A stretch of DNA of 64,000 nucleotides from Parvicella tangerina (GTDB lineage Bacteria > Bacteroidota > Bacteroidia > Flavobacteriales_D > Parvicellaceae), in contig NZ_OU015584.1 of the NCBI RefSeq assembly GCF_907165195.1, positions 496,001 to 560,000 on the forward strand. The letters run 5' to 3'. The notes beneath the pieces were generated by a model that was given only the letters and a program-made list of their open reading frames with translations, had not been told where the DNA came from and made no database searches. This document shows, piece after piece, positions 51,917 through 61,154 of the stretch. Each line of letters starts with the position of its first letter. Position 1 is the stretch's first letter. The translations under genes were made by a program, and so were the position numbers.

Positions 51917-51924
51917 TATTTTTG
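51917..51924 (+). promoter_or_regulatory. -7 promoter element of the ABC binding-protein gene
   Basis: TATTTTTG matches TAnnTTTG exactly but lies only 10 bp before the GTG start at 51935, so the transcript would be nearly leaderless. It lies 5 bp from the divergent -7 element TAATTTTG (51912-51905, minus strand). Confidence 0.5.
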
Positions 51925-51934
51925 CGATTGAATC

Positions 51935-53068
51935 GTGATTAAAGTTACAGTCATAATAGCCCTCTTAGTTTTATTTTCATGGAGTTGTACTTCTACGATG
52001 AGTGAGAGTAAAGAGAGCCCTGATGGAGCTAATTTTCCTCAAGAACCAGTCAAGGTTGCCTATTCAAAAACTTTTGAGATTGATACGCTGGATGGTTTTC
52101 AAGTGCTGAGAATAAAAGACCCACAAACAGGTGACTCTCGCGATTACACATTAGTGCCGAAAGGGATGGATGCTCCAGAAAATAGAGCCGTGATCTTTAC
52201 GCCAGTAAGGGACTTGTCTTTGTTCTCGGTTAGTTTTGTCGGTTATTTGGACGCCCTTAATGCGTTGGACAAGGTGAAGTATATTGAAAATATAAATTAC
52301 ATATACAACCCCGCTATCATTGAGCTTTATGAGAAAGGAAGTGTTATGGAGTCTGGTTTGTATGGTCAGTGGAATATGGAAAAGCTGATCTTAAATTCGC
52401 CAGAATTAATGATGATCAATGACTTTCCAGAAAGTAGCAATGAGCTCAACAAGTTGCTGAAGGCAGGAATCAAGGTGCTTCCCATAATGGAATGGCAAGA
52501 GCAGGATCCACTGGCGAGAGCTGAATGGATCAAAGTTTTTGGAGCGTTGTTAGATCAGGAGGAAGAAGCACAGTTTATTTTCGATCAAATCGAAAAGGAT
52601 TATCACAAAGCAAGTGATGAGATTAGCCCAGATACGAGTGGAATACAGGTCCTTTTTTCTTCGATGTATCAAGGTGTATGGTATATGCCAGGAGGAAATA
52701 GTTATTTGGCTAACCTTTTACGTGATGCCAAAGGGACTTACGCCTGGGAACATACTATTGAAACTGGAAGTTTGAGTCTTAGTTTTGAAGAAGTGATACT
52801 GACCTCGCTAAAGAATGATGTTTGGATTAACCCAGATGCAAATAGCTTGTCAGAACTGTATGCAAGAGATGGTAGGTATCAGAAATTCGTTGAGGAATTA
52901 AGTGGAGGAGTCTATCAAAACAATAAAAGAGTAAATGCTAACGGTGGGAATGATTATTGGGAGTCTGGAGTGGTAAGACCTGATCTTATTCTGAAAGATT
53001 ATGCTAAGATGCTATATCCCGATGCTAAAAAGGGGGTAGAGTTGTTCTACTTTCAAAAACTGAACTAA
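51935..53068 (+). CDS. ABC transporter substrate-binding lipoprotein (iron-siderophore/B12 type)
   Basis: The start is GTG 51935 followed by a lipoprotein signal (ITVIIALLVLFSWSC type, Cys18). The 377-residue product fits the helical-backbone binding proteins of the BtuF/FecB class: SFVGYLDALNALDKVKYIEN, YGQWNMEKLILNSPELMMIN, MYQGVWYMPGGNSYLANLLR and VRPDLILKDYAKMLYP. It delivers a metal chelate or corrinoid to a FecCD-type permease. Its likely partners lie at 60120 and 61147, separated by the chaperone/usher-like genes. It converges on the MORN protein gene with a 4-bp overlap. Confidence 0.9.
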   Translation: MIKVTVIIALLVLFSWSCTSTMSESKESPDGANFPQEPVKVAYSKTFEIDTLDGFQVLRIKDPQTGDSRDYTLVPKGMDAPENRAVIFTPVRDLSLFSVSFVGYLDALNALDKVKYIENINYIYNPAIIELYEKGSVMESGLYGQWNMEKLILNSPELMMINDFPESSNELNKLLKAGIKVLPIMEWQEQDPLARAEWIKVFGALLDQEEEAQFIFDQIEKDYHKASDEISPDTSGIQVLFSSMYQGVWYMPGGNSYLANLLRDAKGTYAWEHTIETGSLSLSFEEVILTSLKNDVWINPDANSLSELYARDGRYQKFVEELSGGVYQNNKRVNANGGNDYWESGVVRPDLILKDYAKMLYPDAKKGVELFYFQKLN

Positions 53069-54285
53069 TCCTCTGTTAGCGGAAGTGTCCGCACTAACTC
53101 ATCATCTTTATATTCTGCTTTTTCAATGAGCTTACCGCTCTTATCGTAAGCTCTTCCAATCCCGTTACGCATTCCGTTCACATATTCATGTGTTGTTCTT
53201 AGTTCGCCAGTATCATAATAGAACTTCCACTTCCCGCTTTTCAAACCTTCTTTGTAGCCACCTTCAAAGGCCAAAGAGCCATCTTCGTTATAGAATTTCC
53301 ATATTCCACTTTCTTTTCCTTTAATATATGTGCCGGTTTGCTTTCTCGTCCCATCAGGAAAGTAAACATCCCAAATACTGTCTCGCTCACTACTTTTATA
53401 ATACCCCTCGTAGTATACTTGTTCTCCTTCTGGGTAGTATATTGTCCATTTGCCCGTCTTCTCCCCATTTACAAATTTTCCGACCATGTAAAGAGTGTTT
53501 AATGAATCGTCAAAATACTCCATGTAATCTCCTTCCTCAATATTGTTCTTAAAGTAATATCGATTCATTATATTTCCTGAAGGATAAAAGCCTTCAAATA
53601 AGCCTTCTAGTTTGCCATTTTCGTAACGACAAATCTTCTGAGGCATTCCTTTGTGCTCTTTATAATATCCAACATACTTTCCATGTAATTCGTTGTCTTT
53701 TTTTGTGGTTTTTTCAGCAATGTGACCATTTTCGAAGTATCTAGTGTAAGGTCCGTTGAAAGCTCCTTTCGTCATGATGGCTTCATAATGAAGTTGCCCC
53801 GATTCGTAATACGCTTTTATTTTTCCTGAGGGAAGTCCAAATTGATAGGTCGAGCGCTCCTTAATGTTACCATTTTCATGATAAATCACCACCTCTCCTT
53901 CTAAAACATCATTTTGATAATTCATCACTTCATGGAGTTGCCCATTGCGATAATAAGTCTTTGATTCCCCCTGAAGCAATCCCGATTTAAAAGTCATTTC
54001 TTGCTTCAACTCTCCAGTTTCATGGTAGAGTTTCCAAGGACCTTCAAGTTGATTCTGATCAAACCTCCCTTCTTGACCTAGAGTGCCGTTTGGATAAAAG
54101 TATTTGTATTCACCCTGTCTAAGGGTGTCTTTTGTATTCTTGTCAATAATTGCAGAAAACGACTCTTTTAAACTGCCATCAGCATACTTTAATTCGATGT
54201 GTTTTGCTTTCTGAGCGTATGAGGAGAGACCAATTAAGAAAAAAGTAAAAAAGAGGAAACTTGATTTCATCAGACGATGCATCAT
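53065..54285 (-). CDS. Secreted MORN/YwqK-type repeat protein
   Basis: The 406-residue protein has a signal peptide (LMKSSFLFFTFFLIGLSSYA) and roughly fifteen repeats of YxNGxLxGxxxxYYxxG type, for example HENGNIKERSTYQFGLPSGK and YNEDGSLAFEGGYKEGLKSG. The automatic family name (toxin-antitoxin YwqK antitoxin) should not be read as function; no toxin is nearby. Its ATG overlaps the stop of the chaperone gene (ATGA), so the two are translationally coupled. It may be a periplasmic or surface part of the assembly system. Confidence 0.8.
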   Translation of the reverse strand: MMHRLMKSSFLFFTFFLIGLSSYAQKAKHIELKYADGSLKESFSAIIDKNTKDTLRQGEYKYFYPNGTLGQEGRFDQNQLEGPWKLYHETGELKQEMTFKSGLLQGESKTYYRNGQLHEVMNYQNDVLEGEVVIYHENGNIKERSTYQFGLPSGKIKAYYESGQLHYEAIMTKGAFNGPYTRYFENGHIAEKTTKKDNELHGKYVGYYKEHKGMPQKICRYENGKLEGLFEGFYPSGNIMNRYYFKNNIEEGDYMEYFDDSLNTLYMVGKFVNGEKTGKWTIYYPEGEQVYYEGYYKSSERDSIWDVYFPDGTRKQTGTYIKGKESGIWKFYNEDGSLAFEGGYKEGLKSGKWKFYYDTGELRTTHEYVNGMRNGIGRAYDKSGKLIEKAEYKDDELVRTLPLTED

Positions 54286-55079
54286 AGGTCAATCATAATT
54301 TGAGTTCCTTCTAAATCTGAACCGTGACCATAATCTAGGATCGCTGCCAATGCGTGTTTTCCAGACCCTTCTCCTTTAGGTAGCGATAGGATAAAAGTTC
54401 TTTTTTCCCCAGGGTAAACGCGTTGCATTTGTGAAGGATATTTCTTTTCCGTAGCTGTCGATAAATTAGCAAGGTAAAGCTGGACGCTGGCTTCAAGTAT
54501 TTTGTCTCCAGTGTTTTCTACGGTAACTTGATATTGATAGGTAGAGTCCTCTGCGGTGGTAATGTCTTTAAGATCATAAATCTTTCCACTGTAGTTGGAG
54601 TTTGATTTAGGAGATTGATTTATTAACACGGCAATTCTCGGTTTAACTCGAATACCAGTCTGAAGCTGTTTGTCAACAGGATTTTCTGTTTGTTCTTCGG
54701 CCGTTTGAACATACAGTAAACACCACCTTGTATCATAACCGTCTTTTGGAACAGTCATCAGTACCGAAATATTTTTCTCTTCGTTCGGATTCAATTGAAT
54801 AAAAGATGGCGTTACGGTAGTCCAGTTTGCGCAGCTCTTTTCCGATTGTCCAGCAGGGATTCTCTTTTTGTCACCTTTTTCGTCTATAATAAAGTCTCCA
54901 AGAGTGATGGTGTAAGACTGTTTAATGTTTGCATGGTTACGAATTGTAATCTCAGCCTTTTGGATCTCTCCAGGGTTAGCATCGAAATTGACAATTACTG
55001 GCGCCACCTCAAAATCTTGGGCCATACAAAACCCCAACAAAAACTGGATAAGTAAAATACTGACAATGCCTTTTTTCAT
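54282..55079 (-). CDS. PapD-like periplasmic chaperone
   Basis: I prefer ATG 55079 (signal MKKGIVSILLIQFLLGFCMA). The 265-residue product has two Ig-like halves: FEVAPVIVNFDANPGEIQKA with EITIRNHANIKQSYTITLGD, then VTPSFIQLNPNEEKNISVLM (like the TPPLFRLEPG strand of pilus chaperones), and a second domain (YQYQVTVENTGDKILEASVQ, YPGEKRTFILSLPKGEGSG). The layout fits pili-assembly chaperones or DUF916-like proteins. It is divergent from the two small secreted proteins and the outer-membrane barrel, its inferred clients and exit port. Confidence 0.7.
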   Translation of the reverse strand: MKKGIVSILLIQFLLGFCMAQDFEVAPVIVNFDANPGEIQKAEITIRNHANIKQSYTITLGDFIIDEKGDKKRIPAGQSEKSCANWTTVTPSFIQLNPNEEKNISVLMTVPKDGYDTRWCLLYVQTAEEQTENPVDKQLQTGIRVKPRIAVLINQSPKSNSNYSGKIYDLKDITTAEDSTYQYQVTVENTGDKILEASVQLYLANLSTATEKKYPSQMQRVYPGEKRTFILSLPKGEGSGKHALAAILDYGHGSDLEGTQIMIDL

Positions 55080-55329
55080 GTTTATAGATCTGTAAAAGAT
55101 TAAGATAAATGGTATTATTTTCAAATGTAAGTAAAAATCTCTCATCTAACTGACAAAAATGAGGCCAAAGAAAGCTTGTCTTGATGACTGAGTAATGTTT
55201 GTCAAAGAATCAAACTGTTTTAAATGACTAATAAGTCTGTTGATGGATGATTTTAATTTTTTTGAAGAGAATTTGGAACTCATTTTGAAAAAAACCGTAA
55301 ATTGCAACTAAACCTAAAAACTTAAGAGG

Positions 55330-55989
55330 ATGAATTTAAAGAAAATTACACTGATTGCAGCTGGTCTGGTTATAGGGTCGGCTAGCGTGAATGCACAGGC
55401 AGTAAGAGACAGAAATGTTGTTCCTGTCGCTGTAAACCTTAACGAGGTATTAAGAATGACGATTACCAATGGGGGTAATATCGAGTTCACATTTAACTCT
55501 ATTGATGACTATCGTGATGGACTTTCAGGGGATGCTGCTACTTCAGGTTCTGCCAACCCAGCAACTTCTGATCCAATGTATGTTACAGACTTTACAATTG
55601 CGTCATCTACAAGATGGGAGCTAAGCTATGGTTCTGAAGAAGCAACTTTTATTGGTACAGACAATCCTGCTAATACATTGTCTTTAGATAATGTTGGATT
55701 TAACCTAGCATCTAACGGAACACATGCGTTCTTAACAGAGCTTACATCTGCTCCGACAACTGATGGAACTGTAATTGCGGATTTAGATGTTTTCCCTGTA
55801 GTATTAATTACTGATAATGGAAACGTTCTATCTTCTGCAGGTGATGTAACTGATAATGACTTTACCATCACTTGGAGATGTGGTACTACTGAAGGTGATA
55901 TGAATGCAACTTCAATTTTGGAGCAAGATCCTTCTCCAACTCCAGATAGATACATTACAAACGTATTGTTTGAATTAGCGTCTCTATAA
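55330..55989 (+). CDS. Secreted pilin/WxL-like subunit, major (candidate)
   Basis: The 219-residue protein has a signal peptide (ITLIAAGLVIGSASVNAQA). The mature part is beta-rich and small-residue-rich, with LRMTITNGGNIEFTFNSIDD, RWELSYGSEEATFIG, DFTITWRCGTTEG and a C-terminal strand ITNVLFELASL that could serve as a subunit-exchange strand. It shares the motif IEFTFN/IEFNFN with the next gene and also its ending (YxTxxxxxEL). A hairpin follows at 56007-56040, which would reduce transcription of downstream genes and favour this as the major subunit. The function is inferred. Confidence 0.65.
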   Translation: MNLKKITLIAAGLVIGSASVNAQAVRDRNVVPVAVNLNEVLRMTITNGGNIEFTFNSIDDYRDGLSGDAATSGSANPATSDPMYVTDFTIASSTRWELSYGSEEATFIGTDNPANTLSLDNVGFNLASNGTHAFLTELTSAPTTDGTVIADLDVFPVVLITDNGNVLSSAGDVTDNDFTITWRCGTTEGDMNATSILEQDPSPTPDRYITNVLFELASL

Positions 55990-56006
55990 TTAAATATTCA
56001 TAAAAC

Positions 56007-56047
56007 TGGGTGTCGCTATGCTTTTGTCTAGTGACGCCCATTTGTTT
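56007..56047 (+). terminator. Terminator/attenuator between the two candidate subunit genes
   Basis: TGGGTGTCGCTA pairs with TAGTGACGCCCA over 12 bp with two G-U pairs and a 10-nt loop, followed by TTTGTTTTAT. It lies 17 bp after the first subunit gene and 19 bp before the second, with no clear promoter between, so partial read-through is likely. Confidence 0.65.
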
Positions 56048-56058
56048 TATGTTTAAAT

Positions 56059-56598
56059 TTGATGAGGGTTTTTGTAGTTGGGATATTGCTAATGGTTGCT
56101 TGCCTAAACGGCAGTTCACAGGATAATTACGCCCGTCTAACTGTTTTGATTGGTTCTCATATAGAGTTTAACTTCAATACATTAGACAAATACAACACGG
56201 GGATTCAAATACCTGATGGGACCACACTAGGAGTGGCTATCGGGGAAATTGCTCCAGCTGTAATGACAGGGTGGCATTTAGATGTGCAAACTTTTCTTGG
56301 TGCTACTGACTTAGTTGGCAGTACAGGAGCAACATTGCCTTCTGAAACGATTCAGATAGAGGCAACTGATGCGAACGGAAATTTGGGTACTGCAATTTTT
56401 GCTGGTCCCAGGGACCTAACTGCTGCTGGTGCAACACTTATGAGCACAAATGATTTAACTGATATTCCTGCAGACCCTAACACTCATCAGATTAACATTA
56501 CTTATGATTGTGGTACAACGCCTGCTACCAACTTGCTTGGAGCAACACCAGATTACTACACGATTGAGGTTGAGTTTATCTTAATACCTGATTTTTAG
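56059..56598 (+). CDS. Secreted pilin-like subunit, minor (candidate)
   Basis: The 179-residue protein has a signal peptide (FVVGILLMVACLNGSSQ). Its mature part resembles the upstream protein: LTVLIGSHIEFNFNTLDKYN, TGWHLDVQTFLGATDLVGST, INITYDCGTTPATN and a final strand YYTIEVEFILIPDF. The two share the order of a conserved strand, a W-containing strand, a C-GTT loop and a C-terminal strand, so they are paralogues. It lies 34 bp before the barrel gene. It is probably a minor or adaptor subunit. Confidence 0.65.
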   Translation: MMRVFVVGILLMVACLNGSSQDNYARLTVLIGSHIEFNFNTLDKYNTGIQIPDGTTLGVAIGEIAPAVMTGWHLDVQTFLGATDLVGSTGATLPSETIQIEATDANGNLGTAIFAGPRDLTAAGATLMSTNDLTDIPADPNTHQINITYDCGTTPATNLLGATPDYYTIEVEFILIPDF

Positions 56599-56632
56599 GT
56601 AAATCTATCACTTGTAAAACGAGTAATAATAG

Positions 56633-59600
56633 ATGATTAGAAAATTACATCTATTTATAGTAATAGTCTTTTCGGGTCTTGTCCTCCAGGTACAAGCATC
56701 AAGCATGATGGTAATCATTGATGGGGGGGAGGATAGTACGAAAAAAGAAAAGGACGGCATTGATGAACTTATTCTTCAAGATAGTCTAAACGCACTCAAT
56801 AAAAAAATTCAAGTCGCTTTCAAACTTAAGAAAGTTGAACAAAGCGCTGATTCCGTTTACTTTAATGTGGTTACTTTCACAAACACGGATTCAAAAACTA
56901 TTTCAGGAGCTTTGCAAGTAAGGGTTCCCAATGATTGGAAGCTCATTGCTGATCCTTCCATGGACAACATAGAACTTGCTCCAAATGAAACGATTTCACT
57001 CCCCGTCAGGGTTTCAATACCCTTGAATTCTACTGGAGGAGTAGCTTATGTAATTGACGCTTCATTCACAACACAAAACGGAATCTATTCGGGTGCGGCT
57101 TATGTTAAGATTCCGATGAAGTCAAAGTGGGATGCTGAAGTATTTGAAAAACAGGTTTACTTCAACGAATTATTTGATCGTGTTCCATTTAAATTGAAAA
57201 TTGTCAATGAAGGAAATGCTACTGAATTACTTAAAGTTAATTTGGATGTAGGTAGACTTTACAATATCATCGAATTGGACAAAGAGGAGTTTTATGTTGA
57301 AGTTCCACCCCTTTCTGATACAATTATTGAATACACCGTAGAATCAAATGATCTTTTGACGATCGAACAGCGGACCGAATACGGAATGATTTGGGATGAA
57401 TCATCTGTAAAAGTAAAGATAGTTGGTTCAGATGGTAAAAAGTTCCAAGATGCGGTACATTACCTTGACTTAGAAAATGAGCTAACAACGCAAAGACAAG
57501 AGAAAAATACTCCGCTTAACGTTGATTTTAGCATCTTCAATTTGTTATCCCCAAACCCAACCTTTGTGAACCTTTTGGTTTATGGACAACTTCTATTTAA
57601 AGGAGATCACGACCTGAGTTATATGGGGAATTTTAGAAATATCTACAGAAATGGTCAGTTTTTCGGACCAACATTTTGGAGTAATCCTAATAACATTCGG
57701 TATCAATTGGGATACTCTTGGAAAGATAGACTACATGTAAATGCCGGACTTATTACGAACTACACGCTCCACACTGGGAGGGGAATAGGAGCACGAGCTT
57801 CTTATGACATCACTGAAAAGGATCGTGTGCAAGCCTCGTTTGTGAGTAATCAGTTTCTTCCCATTATAATTGGAACAGCTGAATACCATAGAAGACTGAA
57901 GACAGGTATAAACCTTAACATTGGGCTTACTTACGAAGATAATGATTACGTAAACTATCAAGCGTATTCAACTCAATTAGGTGGTAGCTTTGTTTTTGCT
58001 GGTAGTCAGAGTATATCGGGACAAGTGTTATTGACCAATGCCAGGTTTGACGCTACTGCGTTTGGAGGAAGTTCTGATTCTTCGCTAGTTGGAGCATCCT
58101 ATAACTTCAAGTATTCTGGAGCTTTTATAGATAACAAATTGAGGGTTTCTTTATCTACCAGGAACGATCAATTTAATTTTTTAAGGTTGAGACCTGTGCA
58201 TGTGATCAGTGGTAATAGCCTTTATAGAATCAATAAGGTTAGTAATGTTAAGGTGTTCGGGATCTACAATGCTGTCAAACCAAGTCGCTACACACTTAGC
58301 CCATTCTATAATGGTCTTTATGCAGAAACACAGGTTTATAGAGCTACATACCAGTATAGATTCAATGATAAGGTAACAAGTGAGGCGGGTCCTATGGCTA
58401 AGATATTATCGAGAAGGAGTTTTGATAATTCGCTAGGTCTTTATGACGATTTTGATAACTACTTTATCGGAGGGTACTTCAATACGCGATTCAGGTTGAA
58501 TGAGCGAACATTTATTTCTCCTACATTGACCATCGGACGCACATCTTTTAGAAATATTTTAAGTGACTCAACAATACTTAGCCCAATATTAAGTACTTCC
58601 GTTGGGGCGAACATCACAGGAAGAAACTTTAGATTCAATGCAAGTTATATTCGAGGCCCCATGTTTTTTGTGGATGATGATTATATTCTTTTTGACGAAA
58701 TCTCTATGGAGACGGTTTCTTTAAGGGGGCAGATGGATAAATTCATTTACAAGAATACGATAAAACTCAGTGGTTTTGCTAATTACTATTTAAGGCTTCC
58801 TTCTAACCGTCAGAGCATAGTTCTCTCAGGAAGGACTGACTTTTTCTTCCCTGAAGGGTGGAGAGCTTACCTTACTGCAGGCATTTTTACGAATAGTTAT
58901 GTCGATGAAAGCACACAAGGTATAAGTGCGTCTCGTTTTTTCAACTTGAACGTAGGTGTAATCAAGTCATTTGGTTTTAATCAACCAAGAATCAAATATA
59001 GTGATGTTGAGTTTGTTTGTTTTAATGACTTCAATGGTGATGGTGAACGTCAGGAAAATGAGCCGCTCTTACCGAATATAAAGGTTAAACTTTCTTTAGA
59101 CCCTAATTACGATGACCCAAGAGGAATCAAATGGGGAGAGCGTGAATTGATGACCTCAGCAGAAGGTAAGGTAGTCGTTCACAACATGCCCGATATCAAC
59201 TATCTAGTTAACTTTAAACCAATGGTCAATTTAGGTACGCTGTACAATGTTAATGGCGATAATCAGATCATATCAGTGAATGAAGATAGGGTCATATATG
59301 TGCCTTATGCGGAGAGCTACCGTGTTTATGGAAATGTAGTAATGAATCGAGATGAGTACTCTTCAAAAGGGTTAATAAACGTTGGGGGCATTAGAATAAC
59401 AGCAACAAACTTGAAAGGGGATGCGTATAGTGTATTAACCGACAATGACGGAAGTTACGTGTTGAATGTTCCGCAAGCGGGTAGTTATGTGATTTCAGTA
59501 AATAATATTTTTGGTGACCAGTTCTATATTGATAAAGAGTCTTTTGTTATCCAATTTGATGGATTTAAGACGTATCAGTTAGATTTCACTTTCTATGAAG

Positions 59601-60127
59601 GTAAACGTAAGGTAAACTTTGGAGGAGATAATATCTTTAATTTCCAATCTTTGAATGGATCAGGTGATGATAATAATTCTGATCAGGAGGGTGCAAACGG
59701 TGCTGGAGAGAATACTTCCAATGCTGATAGCACTGACACGGGAAATAATGCGGCTCCAAATGGCGACTTTATGCAGAATGCTCAGAAGCTAAGAGAGGAA
59801 ATAGAAAAGATAAGTAAGGAGAATGAAAAGACAATTGAAACTCCAGTGAACCCCGATGATGTCAGATATATGGTAGAAATTGGAGTGTTTGACGATGAAA
59901 TTGATACCGATGTTGCCAATCTGATCCTAAGTCTTGGGTTTACACCTACAGCGATTAAGGTAGATGGTGTCACTGTTTATGCCACTCCAGTTAAGAAAAC
60001 TCATGCTGAGATTAATGAAGTTCTGCAGTCGATTTATGATGCTGGACTCTCTGAAGCGATGATCGTTGGAATCTATCAAGGCAAAATAATCACCGAAGAC
60101 AAAGCCCGAGAATTTAGAGGTGAATAA
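56633..60127 (+). CDS. Usher-like outer-membrane barrel with Ig-like, regulatory-like and SPOR-like parts
   Basis: The 1164-residue protein has a signal peptide (LFIVIVFSGLVLQVQAS). Residues about 40-290 are Ig-like, with IELAPNETISLPVRVSIP like NEW3-type domains. Residues about 290-790 are strands with aromatic ends (GASYNFKYSGAFIDNKLRVS), as in a large barrel. A SdrD-like segment FNDFNGDGERQENEPLLPNI (about 798) and a carboxypeptidase-regulatory-like domain (SVLTDNDGSYVLNVPQAGSY) follow. Then come an Asp/Asn-rich linker and a C-terminal SPOR-like domain (YMVEIGVFDDEIDTDVANLI, about 1078 on). The order barrel then plug-like Ig recalls pilus ushers, but no classical usher signature is recognised. 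It overlaps the permease gene by 8 bp. Confidence 0.7.
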   Translation: MIRKLHLFIVIVFSGLVLQVQASSMMVIIDGGEDSTKKEKDGIDELILQDSLNALNKKIQVAFKLKKVEQSADSVYFNVVTFTNTDSKTISGALQVRVPNDWKLIADPSMDNIELAPNETISLPVRVSIPLNSTGGVAYVIDASFTTQNGIYSGAAYVKIPMKSKWDAEVFEKQVYFNELFDRVPFKLKIVNEGNATELLKVNLDVGRLYNIIELDKEEFYVEVPPLSDTIIEYTVESNDLLTIEQRTEYGMIWDESSVKVKIVGSDGKKFQDAVHYLDLENELTTQRQEKNTPLNVDFSIFNLLSPNPTFVNLLVYGQLLFKGDHDLSYMGNFRNIYRNGQFFGPTFWSNPNNIRYQLGYSWKDRLHVNAGLITNYTLHTGRGIGARASYDITEKDRVQASFVSNQFLPIIIGTAEYHRRLKTGINLNIGLTYEDNDYVNYQAYSTQLGGSFVFAGSQSISGQVLLTNARFDATAFGGSSDSSLVGASYNFKYSGAFIDNKLRVSLSTRNDQFNFLRLRPVHVISGNSLYRINKVSNVKVFGIYNAVKPSRYTLSPFYNGLYAETQVYRATYQYRFNDKVTSEAGPMAKILSRRSFDNSLGLYDDFDNYFIGGYFNTRFRLNERTFISPTLTIGRTSFRNILSDSTILSPILSTSVGANITGRNFRFNASYIRGPMFFVDDDYILFDEISMETVSLRGQMDKFIYKNTIKLSGFANYYLRLPSNRQSIVLSGRTDFFFPEGWRAYLTAGIFTNSYVDESTQGISASRFFNLNVGVIKSFGFNQPRIKYSDVEFVCFNDFNGDGERQENEPLLPNIKVKLSLDPNYDDPRGIKWGERELMTSAEGKVVVHNMPDINYLVNFKPMVNLGTLYNVNGDNQIISVNEDRVIYVPYAESYRVYGNVVMNRDEYSSKGLINVGGIRITATNLKGDAYSVLTDNDGSYVLNVPQAGSYVISVNNIFGDQFYIDKESFVIQFDGFKTYQLDFTFYEGKRKVNFGGDNIFNFQSLNGSGDDNNSDQEGANGAGENTSNADSTDTGNNAAPNGDFMQNAQKLREEIEKISKENEKTIETPVNPDDVRYMVEIGVFDDEIDTDVANLILSLGFTPTAIKVDGVTVYATPVKKTHAEINEVLQSIYDAGLSEAMIVGIYQGKIITEDKAREFRGE

Positions 60128-61154
60128 CTTTGGGGTAACAAAGATTGTTTTGTCGAAGTCTCCTCACATAATTATTGTCTCTTTAATACTGGTGCTTTTT
60201 GCCTTGTTAAGCCTCATTCTGGGATCAGAGATTGTTGCTGTTAATGATTTGTTTTCAGGACTCATCGAAGACAATAAGTATCGTTTTATTTTGATGGAAT
60301 TAAGGTTGCCCAGAGTACTAACGGCTGTGCTCGCTGGAGCTGCCTTGGCTGTAGCTGGTCTTCTGATGCAGTCTTTCTTCAGAAATCCATTAGCAGGACC
60401 GTACATACTGGGAGTGAGTGCTGGAAGCGGACTGGGTGTGGCGCTGCTCATTCTTTTTGGATCGTCCGTAGGGTGGAAACTCGTGCAAATGAATAACGGA
60501 GTAATGCTGTTCAGTGTGTTGGGTGCCGCTGGTGTGCTGGGAATTATTTTGTACTTGGCTAAGAAAATAGGTAATGGAGCGATGTTACTTATTGCAGGCT
60601 TGATGGTAGGAGCCTTTGCGAGTGCCGTGGTGAGTGTTCTACAATTTTTTGCGCCTAGTGAAAGCATTAAGAAATATTTGCTCTGGACAATGGGAAATCT
60701 GTCTGCTGTTGAGATGTCTGAAATGTTTTTGTTTGCGCTACTAACCCTGGGGTTCATCGCATTTTCGTTTTTTAAAATCAACCCTTTAAATGCACTTTTG
60801 CTTGGGGATCAGGCTGCTCAAAGTTTAGGTGTTGACGTAAAGAAAACAAGATTCACTGTAATCCTGATAGCAGGAGTGCTGGCTGGAGTAGTTACAGCAT
60901 ATTGCGGCCCAGTTGCGTTTATTGGTTTAGCAGCTCCACATCTCTCAAGACTGATAGCTAAGACAAGTGATCATCGAACCTTAATCCCGCTTTCAGCACT
61001 GCTGGGTGCTTTGTTATTGGTTGTGTGTGATATGGTAGCTCAGGTTCCTGGGTTTGACTTGCTATTGCCGATTAATGCCGTCACATCTCTTGTGGGTGCC
61101 CCTTTGGTGATTAGTATTATTCTTAACAATCGAAAAACATGGTTGAATGAATAA
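60120..61154 (+). CDS. FecCD/BtuC-type ABC permease
   Basis: The 344-residue protein starts at GTG 60120, overlapping the barrel gene stop (GTGAATAA). It has about ten membrane segments with family motifs LPRVLTAVLAGAALAVAGLL, MQSFFRNPLAGPYILGVSAG, the coupling segment GDQAAQSLGVDVKKTR and GPVAFIGLAAPHLSRLIA. It carries iron chelates or corrinoids inward with the ATPase gene that overlaps its end by 8 bp and, by inference, the binding protein at 51935. Confidence 0.94.
   Translation: MNNFGVTKIVLSKSPHIIIVSLILVLFALLSLILGSEIVAVNDLFSGLIEDNKYRFILMELRLPRVLTAVLAGAALAVAGLLMQSFFRNPLAGPYILGVSAGSGLGVALLILFGSSVGWKLVQMNNGVMLFSVLGAAGVLGIILYLAKKIGNGAMLLIAGLMVGAFASAVVSVLQFFAPSESIKKYLLWTMGNLSAVEMSEMFLFALLTLGFIAFSFFKINPLNALLLGDQAAQSLGVDVKKTRFTVILIAGVLAGVVTAYCGPVAFIGLAAPHLSRLIAKTSDHRTLIPLSALLGALLLVVCDMVAQVPGFDLLLPINAVTSLVGAPLVISIILNNRKTWLNE

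Noticed and set aside
53065-54285. Toxin-antitoxin function suggested by the YwqK family name
   Set aside because: The repeats are MORN-like, the protein has a signal peptide and no toxin gene is adjacent. The same applies to the 930-2780 protein.
60164-60781. Long minus-strand frame of 205 codons opposite the permease gene
   Set aside because: The composition follows from the hydrophobic codons of the permease on the plus strand; the permease has clear family motifs.
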